The position numbers were made by a program, and so were the translations under genes. Shown here piece by piece: positions 52,226-61,267 of a stretch of 64,000 bases of DNA (its first letter is position 1; every line of letters begins with the position of its first letter). Origin of the DNA: Xanthobacter autotrophicus (GTDB taxonomy: Bacteria; Pseudomonadota; Alphaproteobacteria; Rhizobiales; Xanthobacteraceae); the NCBI RefSeq assembly GCF_043194295.1, contig NZ_JBAFVK010000017.1; one strand, written 5' to 3'. The notes beneath the pieces are model-generated. The model worked only from the letters and a program-made list of their open reading frames with translations, had not been told where the DNA came from and did no database searches.

Positions 52226-52397
52226 TTTTATATTCCTGCTGAAGAAACCGCAAGGGACCGGCATGCGGAGGTGTGAGCGCTGCGCGCGCGGGCGAGAGAG
52301 CAGGTGGCGAGGCGTTCGGGATCGCACCGTACCCCCCCTCATCTCCCGGCGGACGCCCTATATCGACCCTGCCGGTGTCCGCCGGCAGGGGCCTCCG

Positions 52398-53543
52398 TCA
52401 CTCTGCGGCGGATTTGGCCGTGGACTTGGTGGTCGTCGTGGTCGCTGTCGTGGCCGCTGTCTTGGCGGCTGTCTTGGCCGCGGATTGGATCCCGGGCTCC
52501 GTGCCGGCCTCGATCGCGGCCCCGGTGTGGGCCGCCGCGCTCCCGTCCGGCCCGGCGGGCGCCTGGGTCCGGCTGATGAAGCGCAGGCTCAGTTCCCGCG
52601 CGCCCAGCAGGGTGAGCGAAAGGGCGAAGGGCACGATGTAATAGAACAGCCGGAACAGCAGCAGGGCGCCCACCATCTCGGTCAGCTCAAACTGCGGCAG
52701 GGCCGCCAGCAGCGCCGCATCGAACACGCCGAGGCCACCGGGGGCGTGGCTGGCGAAGCCCAGCAGCGTGGCGGTGACGAAGATGACCGCCAGCGACACC
52801 GGGTCGATATAGGGCGTCGACGGCATCAGCATGAACATGGCGGCGGCGCACAGGGTGAGGTCGAGGATGCCGATGCCCACCTGCACCAAAGTGGTGCGCC
52901 CGCGCGGCAGGGTCACGAACCAGGACGAGCGCCCGATGGTGCGCGGCGCCAGCGACACCCAGGTGATGTAGCCCGCCAGCACCGCCAGCGCGCCGATGCC
53001 GATCATCCGGTTGATGAAGGGCGGCAGCCGGTCCACCGCCGTGGCGGCCTCCGGATGGATGGTAATGCCCAGGCCCAGCACCGCGATGTTGCCGAGCCAG
53101 AAGGTGAGCCCCGCCACGAAGCAGATCTTGGCCACGTCGATGGCCCCGAGCCCCCAGGCGGAATAGATGCGGTAGCGCACCGAGCCGCCGGTGAAGACGG
53201 TGAAGCCCACATTGTGGCCGATGGAATAGGAGCAGAACCCGGCCAGCGCCGCGATGCGGTAGGGCACATGGTCCTTGCCGATGGTGCGCAGGGCGAACCA
53301 GTCATAGAAGGTGAGGGTGAGATAGGCCCCCGCCACCAGCAGGAAGCCGATGATGACGTTGCGCGGGTCCTTCGCCGCAAGGGCGTCCATCACGTCGGAG
53401 AGCTTCAGGTTGTGAAGCATGCGGTAGAGCACGGTGGCCGCAAACGCGATCACCACCAGGCTCAGGACGAAGCCCAGCCCGTGCAGACCTACCCGATCCC
53501 GCAGGAAAACCCAGATTTTCGAAGCGACCGCCCGAACACCCAT
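52398..53543 (-). CDS. UPF0104 / lysylphosphatidylglycerol-synthase TM-region-like membrane protein
   Basis: A 381-residue integral membrane protein with about eight hydrophobic segments (GFVLSLVVIAFAATVLYRML, VIIGFLLVAGAYLTLTFYDW and so on). It shows the family hallmark region YSIGHNVGFTVFTGGSVRYR and the SHAPGGLGVFDAALLAALPQ loop, as in the flippase/regulatory domain of MprF without the catalytic domain. A low-complexity Ala/Lys/Thr tail (AAKTAAKTAATTATTTTTKS) ends the protein. Role may be in lipid translocation but is unproven. The ATG at 53543 is one of several possible starts. Confidence 0.83.
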   Translation of the reverse strand: MGVRAVASKIWVFLRDRVGLHGLGFVLSLVVIAFAATVLYRMLHNLKLSDVMDALAAKDPRNVIIGFLLVAGAYLTLTFYDWFALRTIGKDHVPYRIAALAGFCSYSIGHNVGFTVFTGGSVRYRIYSAWGLGAIDVAKICFVAGLTFWLGNIAVLGLGITIHPEAATAVDRLPPFINRMIGIGALAVLAGYITWVSLAPRTIGRSSWFVTLPRGRTTLVQVGIGILDLTLCAAAMFMLMPSTPYIDPVSLAVIFVTATLLGFASHAPGGLGVFDAALLAALPQFELTEMVGALLLFRLFYYIVPFALSLTLLGARELSLRFISRTQAPAGPDGSAAAHTGAAIEAGTEPGIQSAAKTAAKTAATTATTTTTKSTAKSAAE

Positions 53544-53787
53544 TGCGTCACCGATATCCCCCGCCCGCAACGTCACCGGCCCGCCCACATCTGCACGCTT
53601 TCGCGCGAGTTTGAAGGGCCATTCTCACTCTTTTTGCGTTGTGACGCCGCCGGCTCGCTCAGATTGCGTTGTTCGAATGCCGCACCTCAAGCGCAGCGCG
53701 CTTCGGGCCGCCGGTCCCTGGCGGCGTGCCGATTCCAAACCAGTGCGGCCCGCCCTGACGGCGCCGCGCCCGGCCCGGCTTGGCCGT

Positions 53788-55674
53788 TCAAAGCTTCACC
53801 GGATAGCCGATTTCCACCGTGCGGGCCCGCGGCAGGCCGAACCGGTCCACCGAGCGCTCCGCGTTCCGGGCGAGGAAGGCGAACACATGCGCCACCACGT
53901 CCTTGATCTTCGTCACCTCATCCGGCGGGATGATCCGCTCGTGGCCGATCACATAGATGGCCGCGTCCGGATCGATGCCGCGGGCGCTGAGCGCCGGGCC
54001 GAGCACGGAGGGAACGTCGATCTGCTGCATGTAGCCGAAGCGCAGATCCACCCGCACGAAGCCCTCGTTGAGGGTCGTCACCTTCACCCGGTCCTCCACC
54101 GAGACCCGGGGCCGCGCGGCGATCCACACCGAAACAATCACCGCCTTCTCGAACCGGACCTTCAAGAGATCCGCCATGCGGGAGAGGGCGACGGGCGTCA
54201 TCGCACCCGCCCGCGACAGAAAGATGGCGGTGCGCGGGCTTTCGACATCGTTCACCCGGTCCTTGCGGGCGACGAAATTGTCGAGGGGCTCGGTGAAGCG
54301 CACCTGCTGGGCCACCACGCCCTCCAGCCCGCGCCGCCAGCTCACCATCACGAAGATGACGGCACCGGCGATGCTCAGGGGCAGCCAGCCGCCGTCATGG
54401 AGCTTGGTCATGTTGGCCGAGGCGAAGGCGAAGTCGATGGTGAGCAGGCCGGTGGCCATGGCCCACACCGCCGGCGCCGGCCAGCCCCAGGAGCGGTGCA
54501 CCTGGGCGATGAACAGGATGGAGGTGGTGACCATGGCGAAGGCCACCGCGATGCCGTAGGCCGAGGCCAGCCGGTCGGAGGCCTCGAAGCCCAGCACCAC
54601 GGCGATGCAGGCGATCATCAGCAGCCAGTTCAGCCGGCCCACATAGATGTGCTGCTCGTTGTGCTCGGAGGTGTAGCGGATGCGCATGGGCGGCAGGTAG
54701 CCCAGCTCGATGGCCTGCTTCGCCAGTGAGAACACACCGGTGATGATGGATTGCGACGCGATCACCGTCGCCGCCGTGGCGAGGAACAGGAGCGGAATGT
54801 CGAACATGTCGGGCGACAGGTCGTAGAACGGGTTGCGCACCGCGTTCGGATCCACCAGCAGAATCGCGCCCTGGCCGAAATAATTGAGCAGCAGTGCCGG
54901 CATGGCCACGAACAGCCAGGCGCGGGCGATGACCGGGCGGCCGAAATGGCCGAGGTCCGCATACAGCGCCTCGCCGCCCGTCACCGCGAGGAAGCAGGCG
55001 CCGAGAATGACGCCGGCCAGCCCCGGATGGTTCACCATCAGCATGATGCCGTAGCGCGGGTCGAGCCCGGCGAGCACATGGGGCGCCTGCAGGATGCCAT
55101 AGACCCCCAGCGCCGCGAGCGAGCTGAACCACAGCAGCATGATCGGCCCGAAGAAGGCGGCGATGCGCTCGGTGCCCAGCCGTTGCGACAGGAACACGGC
55201 GGCGAGCACCAGCACGGTGAGCGCCACCACCCAGTGTTCCAACTCCGGCGCGATGACCTGGAGGCCCTCGATGGCCGACAGCACCGACATGGCAGGGGTG
55301 AGCACGCCGTCGCCGATGAGCATGGCGGCGCCGAGCAGGCCCGCCGCCAGCAGGTACCAGCGCATGCCCAGTGCGCTGCGGTGGAGGTCGAGCAGGGTCA
55401 CGAGGGCGAGGATGCCGCCTTCGCCGTCATTGTCCGCCCGCAGCACCAGCATCACGTATTTCACGGTGACGGAAAGGATGATGCTCCAGGTGATGAGCGA
55501 AAGCAGCCCCAGCACATCGCCGCCGAGGAAATTGGTGCCGCCCACCGCCAGCACGCCCTGCTTGAGGGCATAGAGCGGGCTGGTGCCGATGTCGCCGAAC
55601 ACCACGCCGAGGGCGCCGATTTCGGCGGCGAAGGGCAGGGGGCGTGTGCGGTCGCGGGAAAAGCTGAGGGCCAT
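53788..55674 (-). CDS. kup: Low-affinity potassium transporter Kup
   Basis: A 628-residue K+/H+ symporter of the KUP/HAK/KT family with about 12 transmembrane helices. It opens with AEIGALGVVFGDIGTSPLYA LKQ, the diagnostic GDIGTSPLYA. It also has ADNDGEGGILALVTLL, GDGVLTPAMSVLSAIEGLQV, YFGQGAILL and the soluble C-terminal domain TAIFLSRAGAMTPVALSRM. Length is typical (about 625-635). A 462-base gap separates it from ahcY. The gap upstream of its start contains no gene. Confidence 0.96.
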   Translation of the reverse strand: MALSFSRDRTRPLPFAAEIGALGVVFGDIGTSPLYALKQGVLAVGGTNFLGGDVLGLLSLITWSIILSVTVKYVMLVLRADNDGEGGILALVTLLDLHRSALGMRWYLLAAGLLGAAMLIGDGVLTPAMSVLSAIEGLQVIAPELEHWVVALTVLVLAAVFLSQRLGTERIAAFFGPIMLLWFSSLAALGVYGILQAPHVLAGLDPRYGIMLMVNHPGLAGVILGACFLAVTGGEALYADLGHFGRPVIARAWLFVAMPALLLNYFGQGAILLVDPNAVRNPFYDLSPDMFDIPLLFLATAATVIASQSIITGVFSLAKQAIELGYLPPMRIRYTSEHNEQHIYVGRLNWLLMIACIAVVLGFEASDRLASAYGIAVAFAMVTTSILFIAQVHRSWGWPAPAVWAMATGLLTIDFAFASANMTKLHDGGWLPLSIAGAVIFVMVSWRRGLEGVVAQQVRFTEPLDNFVARKDRVNDVESPRTAIFLSRAGAMTPVALSRMADLLKVRFEKAVIVSVWIAARPRVSVEDRVKVTTLNEGFVRVDLRFGYMQQIDVPSVLGPALSARGIDPDAAIYVIGHERIIPPDEVTKIKDVVAHVFAFLARNAERSVDRFGLPRARTVEIGYPVKL

Positions 55675-56136
55675 CGAGGGCGATCGCCGCTCAGTGCCGT
55701 GCGTCGGGCAGGGGGGAGGAGGGGCGCCGTCGGGCGGCGCTCCCCGCGGTGGCCCGGCAGTTGGCCGGGTCGCGGTACCCGGTCGACCGGAACCTCACGA
55801 CGCCGAGTATCATGCCGCGCAGTGTCACGCCTCGCGACCGTCGCACGAAACCGTTCAAGGCAAGCCCCCGCGCTTTTCCCGTCCGTGGCACATGGGCAGT
55901 GGACCGGACCGTGCCGCGCCCGCCCGGGACCGAGGCCCTGGGCTGAAAGACGCTGCTCCGGACCCGTCCGGCTCTGCCCGCATGGGGCGGGTGCATGCAA
56001 CACCTAGCTCCGTTCGCGGGGGAAAACAATGCGCTGCCGCAAACCCCGCACAACGCCTTCAGAACGCAGAACGCCGGCCCGAGGGCCGGCGGTCCGCTGG
56101 ATCAGGGGTGGCGCGGGAGACGCCGCCGGGCGTGGC
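55675..56136. other. Intergenic region between kup and ahcY without a gene
   Basis: Upstream of kup and downstream of ahcY, both on the minus strand. Candidate frames on either strand are short and lack conserved features. It contains the ahcY hairpin (56072-56091) and presumably the kup promoter, which I could not resolve. Confidence 0.5.
56072..56091 (-). terminator. Hairpin terminator candidate after ahcY
   Basis: CGCCGGCCC (56072-56080) pairs with GGGCCGGCG (56083-56091). Read on the minus strand it is followed by TTCTGCGTTCT, a moderately T-rich tail, 46 bases beyond the ahcY stop. Confidence 0.55.
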
Positions 56137-57534
56137 TCAGTAGCGGTAGTGCTCGCTCTTGAACGGGCCCTGCTGAGGCACGCCGATATAGGCCGACTGC
56201 TGATCGGTGAGCTTGGTCAGCTTCACCCCGATCTTGTCGAGGTGCAGCGAAGCCACCTTCTCGTCGAGGTGCTTGGGCAGGGTGTAGACTTCCTTGGCGT
56301 ACTGGCCGGGCTTGGTGAACAGCTCGATCTGCGCCAGCGTCTGGTTGGTGAAGGACGCGCTCATCACGAAGCTCGGGTGGCCGGTGGCGTTGCCGAGGTT
56401 CACCAGGCGGCCTTCCGACAGCAGGATGATGCGCTTGCCGTCGGCGAACTCCACCTCGTCCACCTGCGGCTTCACATTGTGCCACTTCAGGTTCTTGAGG
56501 CCGGCCACCTGAATCTCGCTGTCGAAGTGGCCGATGTTGCAGACGATGGCGCGGTCCTTCATGGCCCGCATGTGATCCACGGTGATCACGTCCAGGTTGC
56601 CGGTGGCGGTCACGAAGATGTCGGCGCGCTTGGCGGCATCCTCCATGGTGGTGACCTCATAGCCTTCCATGGCGGCCTGCAGGGCGCAGATGGGATCGAC
56701 TTCCGACACCATCACCCGGCAGCCGGCGTTGCGCAGGGAGGCGGCGGAACCCTTGCCCACGTCGCCGAAGCCCGCGACCATGGCCACCTTGCCGGCCATC
56801 ATCACGTCGGTGCCGCGGCGAATGCCGTCCACCAGCGACTCACGGCAGCCGTAGAGGTTGTCGAACTTGGACTTGGTGACGCTGTCGTTGACGTTGATGG
56901 CGGGCCACAGCAGCGTGCCCTTCTTCTGCATCTCGTAGAGACGGTGCACGCCCGTGGTGGTCTCTTCCGTCACGCCGCGGATGGACTTGGCCAAAAGGGT
57001 GTACCAGCCGGGCTTGTGCTTCAGGCGGCGCTTGATGGCGGCGAAGAGGACTTCCTCCTCCTCGTTGGTGGCGCCGTCGAGGAAGGCGGTGTCGCCGTTC
57101 TCCGCGCGCAGGCCGAGGTGGACCAGCAGGGTGGCGTCGCCGCCGTCGTCCAGGATCATGTTGGGCGCGCCGCCGTCGGCCCATTCGAAGATGCGGTGGG
57201 TGTATTCCCAGTATTCTTCCAGCGTCTCGCCCTTCACGGCGAAGACGGGGACACCGGCGGCCGCGATGGCGGCGGCGGCATGGTCCTGGGTGGAGTAGAT
57301 GTTGCACGAGGCCCAGCGCACGTCGGCGCCCAGCGCCTTCAGCGTCTCGATGAGCACGCCGGTCTGGATGGTCATGTGCAGGGAGCCGGCGATGCGGGCG
57401 CCCTTCAGCGGCTGGGTCGGGCCGTATTCGGCGCGGGTGGCCATGAGGCCGGGCATTTCGATTTCGGCGATGTCCAGCTCCTTGCGACCCCAGTCCGCAA
57501 GGTTGATGTCCTTCACCACGTAATCGTTGCTCAT
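56137..57534 (-). CDS. ahcY: Adenosylhomocysteinase
   Basis: A 465-residue NAD-dependent enzyme that hydrolyses S-adenosylhomocysteine to adenosine and homocysteine, relieving methyltransferase inhibition. Motifs include IAGSLHMTIQTGVLIETLKA, WASCNIYSTQDHAAAA, the NAD site MVAGFGDVGKGSAASLRNAG, DHMRAMKDRAIVCNIGHFDS and the C-terminal LTDQQSAYIGVPQQGPFKSE-H-YRY. The insert of about 40 residues relative to mammalian enzymes is typical of bacteria. The ATG at 57534 begins SNDYVVKDINLADW. An AT-rich palindrome-like site lies 87-106 bases upstream. Confidence 0.98.
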   Translation of the reverse strand: MSNDYVVKDINLADWGRKELDIAEIEMPGLMATRAEYGPTQPLKGARIAGSLHMTIQTGVLIETLKALGADVRWASCNIYSTQDHAAAAIAAAGVPVFAVKGETLEEYWEYTHRIFEWADGGAPNMILDDGGDATLLVHLGLRAENGDTAFLDGATNEEEEVLFAAIKRRLKHKPGWYTLLAKSIRGVTEETTTGVHRLYEMQKKGTLLWPAINVNDSVTKSKFDNLYGCRESLVDGIRRGTDVMMAGKVAMVAGFGDVGKGSAASLRNAGCRVMVSEVDPICALQAAMEGYEVTTMEDAAKRADIFVTATGNLDVITVDHMRAMKDRAIVCNIGHFDSEIQVAGLKNLKWHNVKPQVDEVEFADGKRIILLSEGRLVNLGNATGHPSFVMSASFTNQTLAQIELFTKPGQYAKEVYTLPKHLDEKVASLHLDKIGVKLTKLTDQQSAYIGVPQQGPFKSEHYRY

Positions 57535-57620
57535 GGATTGCTCCGCTGGAATGCGACGCGCCGCAAGGCGCAGGTCGGGATGGGCGCCTGTAGCACGAAG
57601 CCTTCCCTGCGGCAATAAGG

Positions 57621-57640
57621 ATATAAAGAAATGCTTATAT
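57621..57640. promoter_or_regulatory. AT-rich inverted repeat upstream of ahcY
   Basis: ATATAAAGAAATGCTTATAT has 6-base arms (ATATAA/TTATAT) around 8 bases and stands out against GC-rich flanks. Its position relative to ahcY fits an operator for a SAH-cycle regulator; ArsR-type SahR proteins are known to control ahcY in some proteobacteria, but the match to their site was not tested. Confidence 0.5.
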
Positions 57641-57755
57641 GACTGAAGCCGATCTCGGCGAAGCCGCGTGGCGGCGCGCGTGGCAAGATGGCCGCCAGTT
57701 GGCGGCCAAGTTCCCGCTTGCTGCTGCCGAGAGTAAGGTAGGCGACAGGCGCGCT

Positions 57756-57783
57756 TTGATTCCGACAAAAATTGTGATATACG
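57756..57783 (+). promoter_or_regulatory. Candidate carD promoter
   Basis: TTGATT (57756-57761) and TATACG (57778-57783) are 16 bases apart. If used, the transcript has a 5' leader of about 300 bases before carD. Confidence 0.5.
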
Positions 57784-58089
57784 TGACTTTACAGTCGATT
57801 GCTTTCACCCAACCAGCCGCTTCGCGCCCGCTCAGTGTTCGCGCATGCCCATGGGCGTATTCTCGGGAATACAGGGGCGAGAATTTGCGTGCCTGCCGAC
57901 ACTTACGGCGTGGCGCGGGGGCTGTCCATGGCCATCGACTGGCTGAGCGGGTTGGCGGGCGTTCCGGCCGCGACCCAAGTCCGCAGCGCCAGGGTGCGCG
58001 CCGTCCCGGTACCGGACCGGCCGGCCTCCGCGCCAACAGGTTCGGCCCCAGACTTCGTGTCCTTGGGCCGGATCAGGAGTGTCAAGAGC
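57784..58089 (+). other. Long leader region of carD
   Basis: About 300 bases between the candidate promoter and the carD ATG. The carD frame stays open through it but the translation (many Arg, Pro, Ala) does not resemble CarD. No other gene is supported. It could be an untranslated leader. Confidence 0.45.
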
Positions 58090-58677
58090 ATGTCGGCAAA
58101 GAAGAACGCGCAGACCCGTCTCGGCTTCAAGACGGGTGAGCACATTGTTTACCCGTCCCACGGCGTGGGCCGCATCATGGCCATCGAGGAACAGGAAGTC
58201 GCCGGTTTCAAGCTCGAACTCTTCGTGATCTCGTTTGAAAAGGACAAGATGACGCTGCGGGTGCCCGTGCCCAAGATCGCCACCGTCGGCATGCGCAAGC
58301 TCTCCGAGACCAATATCGTCGACAAGTCGCTGGAAACTCTTCAGGGTCGCGCCCGCGTGAAGCGCACCATGTGGAGCCGCCGTGCGCAGGAATACGAAGC
58401 CAAGATCAATTCCGGTGACCTCGTCGCGATCTCCGAAGTGGTGCGCGATCTCTACCGGTCCGACGCCCAGCCCGAGCAGTCCTATTCCGAGCGCCAGCTT
58501 TATGAAGCGGCTCTCGACCGTATGGCCCGCGAGCTTTCGGCGGTGAACAACATCACCGAGACCGAAGCGGTGAAGCTCATCGAGCAGAACCTGCTCAAGG
58601 GTCCGCGTCGCGGCACCGCCAAGGTGGTGGAAGAGGCCGACCTCGACGCCGAGATCGAGGCCGACGAGGCTGCCTGA
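58090..58677 (+). CDS. carD: CarD family transcriptional regulator
   Basis: A 195-residue CarD/CdnL-type protein that binds the RNA polymerase beta subunit and stabilises open promoter complexes, notably at rRNA promoters. The RNAP-interaction domain is FKTGEHIVYPSHGVGRIMAI with EEQEVAGFKLELFVISFEKD and KMTLRVPVPKIATVGMRKLS; the helical DNA-binding half contains RRAQEYEAKINSGDLVAISE and VVRDLYRSDAQPEQSYSERQ. AGGAG lies 13 bases before the ATG. A perfect UUCG-loop terminator follows. Length and sequence are typical for Hyphomicrobiales. Confidence 0.96.
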   Translation: MSAKKNAQTRLGFKTGEHIVYPSHGVGRIMAIEEQEVAGFKLELFVISFEKDKMTLRVPVPKIATVGMRKLSETNIVDKSLETLQGRARVKRTMWSRRAQEYEAKINSGDLVAISEVVRDLYRSDAQPEQSYSERQLYEAALDRMARELSAVNNITETEAVKLIEQNLLKGPRRGTAKVVEEADLDAEIEADEAA

Positions 58678-58746
58678 TCTGGCCAGGTGAACTTGGTCGC
58701 TTAATCTTGGTCCCCTGATCTTGGTCGCGTGATCCAGTTCCAAGTC

Positions 58747-58778
58747 AAAGACCCGGCTTCGGCCGGGTCTTTCTTTTT
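58747..58778 (+). terminator. Rho-independent terminator of carD
   Basis: AAAGACCCGGC, loop TTCG, GCCGGGTCTTT (58747-58772) followed by CTTTTT: a textbook 11-bp stem with a tetraloop and T tail. Confidence 0.93.
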
Positions 58779-59071
58779 GGGGGCTTCGGACGCCACGGCA
58801 CCCCTGCCATGCCTGCGTCCGGCGCAGGGCAGCCATGAGCTCGCCCCATGGATTCGTGGGGACAAGGGGTGTGCGCAACGGGTCGGTGCATGCGCGACGT
58901 CCCATCACGGCCAGCTTCTTTCCGGCTGACGCGCACATGGCGCCCTCGAGACGGCGTCGAGGCCGCTCCGCTCATGCCCTCCGGCGCGACCTGCGAACAT
59001 TCCGCGTGCCGTGTGGAACCCGGCGGCAGTCTGCGCGTTCGTTCGCATGGGGCTGCCTTGGAGAAGCGATC
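58779..59071. other. Intergenic region after carD
   Basis: No gene is supported between the carD terminator and the small hydrophilic gene. Frames here are arginine-rich out-of-phase translations. Confidence 0.45.
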
Positions 59072-59257
59072 ATGTCCAATCGTGACCAGGATCAGCGCAA
59101 CACCCAGAACCCGAACCAGAACGAGAAAGGCCGCGAAGGCCAGGGCAAGGACAAGGGCCAGCAGCAGCAAGCCCAGATGCCCGGCCAGAAGGGTGGCCAG
59201 CAGCAGGGAGGCCAACGGAACGAGAATCAACGGGACGAGCGGCGCGACCAGCGCTAG
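59072..59257 (+). CDS. Small Gln/Asn/Gly-rich hydrophilic protein
   Basis: A 61-residue protein without any hydrophobic segment, beginning MSNRDQDQRNTQNPNQNEKG and ending NENQRDERRDQR. Gln, Asn, Gly, Lys and Arg make up most of it, so it should be disordered and basic. GGAGAAGCGATC precedes the ATG by a good spacing, and the biased composition differs sharply from the Arg/Pro/Ala-rich look of spurious frames here. No family recognised; small proteins of this look occur near stress genes, but that is only a suggestion. Confidence 0.6.
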   Translation: MSNRDQDQRNTQNPNQNEKGREGQGKDKGQQQQAQMPGQKGGQQQGGQRNENQRDERRDQR

Positions 59258-59461
59258 GGCACGCCCCCATCACCTCGCACTGCACGGTGATGGGATCATG
59301 CGAGCTCTGGTCTGAGTGCTGGAGCCGGATTCCCACAGGCGGCAACAGCCTGGGCGTTTAATCCGTCTCTCAGTCCGACAGGTGCCCGAAGACAGAGCCG
59401 AAGCCGCCGGCTGTCCTCTCCCCGGGGGGCAGCCGGTTTTATGTTGCGGCGCCCGTGGCGC

Positions 59462-61072
59462 TCATACCCCCGCCGCGCCACCGTCCGAGCGCGGATCATG
59501 CGCCCCCTCGATGCGCCCGCCGGGATGCAGCACCACGGCCCCCGCATGGCCCATGGTATCGCTGTAAGCGTCCGGAACCAGGGCGAGGTCGTGCCCCACC
59601 AGCTTCAGGCGCTCCACCACCTCGTCGTCGAAGCGCGGCTCCAGACGCAGCCGGGTTTCCACATCGCCCCAGGTGCGGCCCAGCAGCCAGCGCGGCCGGG
59701 CGATGGCCTCCCCCAGCGGCACGCCGAACAGCACATGGCGGCTGAAGACGGCGGACTGGGTCTGGGGCTGGCCTTCCCCACCCATGGTGCCATAGGCCAT
59801 CACCCGCCCGTCGGCGAGCACCGCCAAAGCCGGGTTCAGGGTGTGGAACGGCCGTCGCCCGGGTTTCAGCGGATTGAGCGCGCCCGGCTCCAGCGAGAAG
59901 CTGGCGCCGCGATTCTGCATCAGCACGCCGGTGGAAGGCAAAACGCAGCCCGAGCCGAACTCGAAGAAGATGGACTGGATGTAGGACACCACCAGCCCCG
60001 ACTTGTCCGCCGCGCCGAGCCACACCGTGTCGCCGCCGGCCTTGCCCTGCGGCCAGGGGAGGGCACGGCCCATCTCGATGCCGTCAGCCCGCTTGGCGAT
60101 GGCCTCGGGGGTGAGCAGAGCGGCCAGGTCGTGGCTGAGGTGCTCGTAGTCGCACACCACCTTGTCGCGCACCAGGAAGGCGCGTTTGGTGGCCTCGATC
60201 AGGCCGTGCACATGCTCGAAGCTGTCGCCCCGCTTCACCTTCAACCGGTCGAACAGAGCGAGGATGAGCAGCGAGGCCAGCCCCTGGGTGGGCGGCGGGG
60301 CGTTGAACAGCCGGCCGACGCCGATGTCCACCGCCAGCGGCGGGCGCTCCACCGCCGCATAGCGCTTGAGGTCTTCCCGCGTCACCGGGCTACCGATGCG
60401 CTCCAGGTCGGTGCCGATCTCGCGGCCCACGTCGCCACGATAGAAATCGGCGAGGCCGGCGCGGGCGAGATGATCCAAAGTGTCGGCGAGGCGCTGCTGG
60501 CGCTGGAGGGTTCCCGCCTTCGGAGCCTCCCGGTCGGGTGTCAGGAAGGCGGCGGCGAAGCCCGGCGCGTCTTCCAACTCGGCCTTCTTCTGCGCGGTGA
60601 GGGCGGCCTGGGAGCGCGAGACCGGAACGCCCTCGCGGGCATGGCGGACGGCGGGCTCCAGCAGCCGCTTGAGCGTCATGCGTCCGCCGTGGGCGCTGGC
60701 GGCCTCAAGGGCCAGCCGCCAGCCGTCCACCGCGCCGGGCACGGTGACGGCGGCCAGCGCCCCCCGGGTGGGCACCGCCCCGAGGCCAAGCTCATGGTAG
60801 AAGGGGATGGTGGCTCGGGCGCCGGCAAAGCCGCAGGCTTCGATATAGCGCACCCGGCCCGAGGGCTCGCGGATGAGCCAGAAGCCGTCGCCGCCCACAT
60901 GGTTCATGTGCGGATAGACCACGGCGATGGCGGCCGCCGCCGCCACCATGGCCTCGATAGCGTTGCCGCCCTCGGCCAGCACCTCGCGTCCCGCCTCCGC
61001 CGCCAGATGGTGCGGGGCGGCGACCATGCCCCCCATGGCGTGGGAACTCTCGTGGGCTTCGGCCGGCAGCAT
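59462..61072 (-). CDS. Gamma-glutamyltransferase family protein
   Basis: A 536-residue Ntn-hydrolase precursor. The N-terminal half has APHHLAAEAGREVLAEGGNA and YPHMNHVGGDGFWLIREPSG; the probable autocleavage Thr is in KAGGDTVWLGAADKSGLVVS, followed by SYIQSIFFEFGSGCVLPSTG and MQNRGASFSLEPGALNPLKPGRRPFH (read in parts) with the PGKRP-like loop. The C-terminus has AYGTMGGEGQPQTQ. It lacks a visible signal peptide, unlike periplasmic Ggt, and fits the YwrD-like cytoplasmic subgroup. Substrate may be glutathione or a gamma-glutamyl amide. Confidence 0.9.
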   Translation of the reverse strand: MLPAEAHESSHAMGGMVAAPHHLAAEAGREVLAEGGNAIEAMVAAAAAIAVVYPHMNHVGGDGFWLIREPSGRVRYIEACGFAGARATIPFYHELGLGAVPTRGALAAVTVPGAVDGWRLALEAASAHGGRMTLKRLLEPAVRHAREGVPVSRSQAALTAQKKAELEDAPGFAAAFLTPDREAPKAGTLQRQQRLADTLDHLARAGLADFYRGDVGREIGTDLERIGSPVTREDLKRYAAVERPPLAVDIGVGRLFNAPPPTQGLASLLILALFDRLKVKRGDSFEHVHGLIEATKRAFLVRDKVVCDYEHLSHDLAALLTPEAIAKRADGIEMGRALPWPQGKAGGDTVWLGAADKSGLVVSYIQSIFFEFGSGCVLPSTGVLMQNRGASFSLEPGALNPLKPGRRPFHTLNPALAVLADGRVMAYGTMGGEGQPQTQSAVFSRHVLFGVPLGEAIARPRWLLGRTWGDVETRLRLEPRFDDEVVERLKLVGHDLALVPDAYSDTMGHAGAVVLHPGGRIEGAHDPRSDGGAAGV

Positions 61073-61267
61073 GCAAGGTCTCCTTCTGGGCGCTCTGGCG
61101 GGGCGGACTTGACCCGGCGGCGCGCGCGTCGCAGTTTCCCGACCCGATCAGCACCAAGGGCCGGGCGGACGAGTCAGGCTCGACAGCTTAGGTACCATGG
61201 ACCTAAGGAATTCTGAGCCAAAGGTATAGGCAGCGGCAGGCCGAGGCCGAAGCCGCGGGAGACGAAA

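Noticed and set aside
57639..58139. 166-codon plus-strand frame before carD
   Set aside because: It overlaps the carD start out of phase, has no recognisable feature and would begin inside the AT-rich operator candidate.
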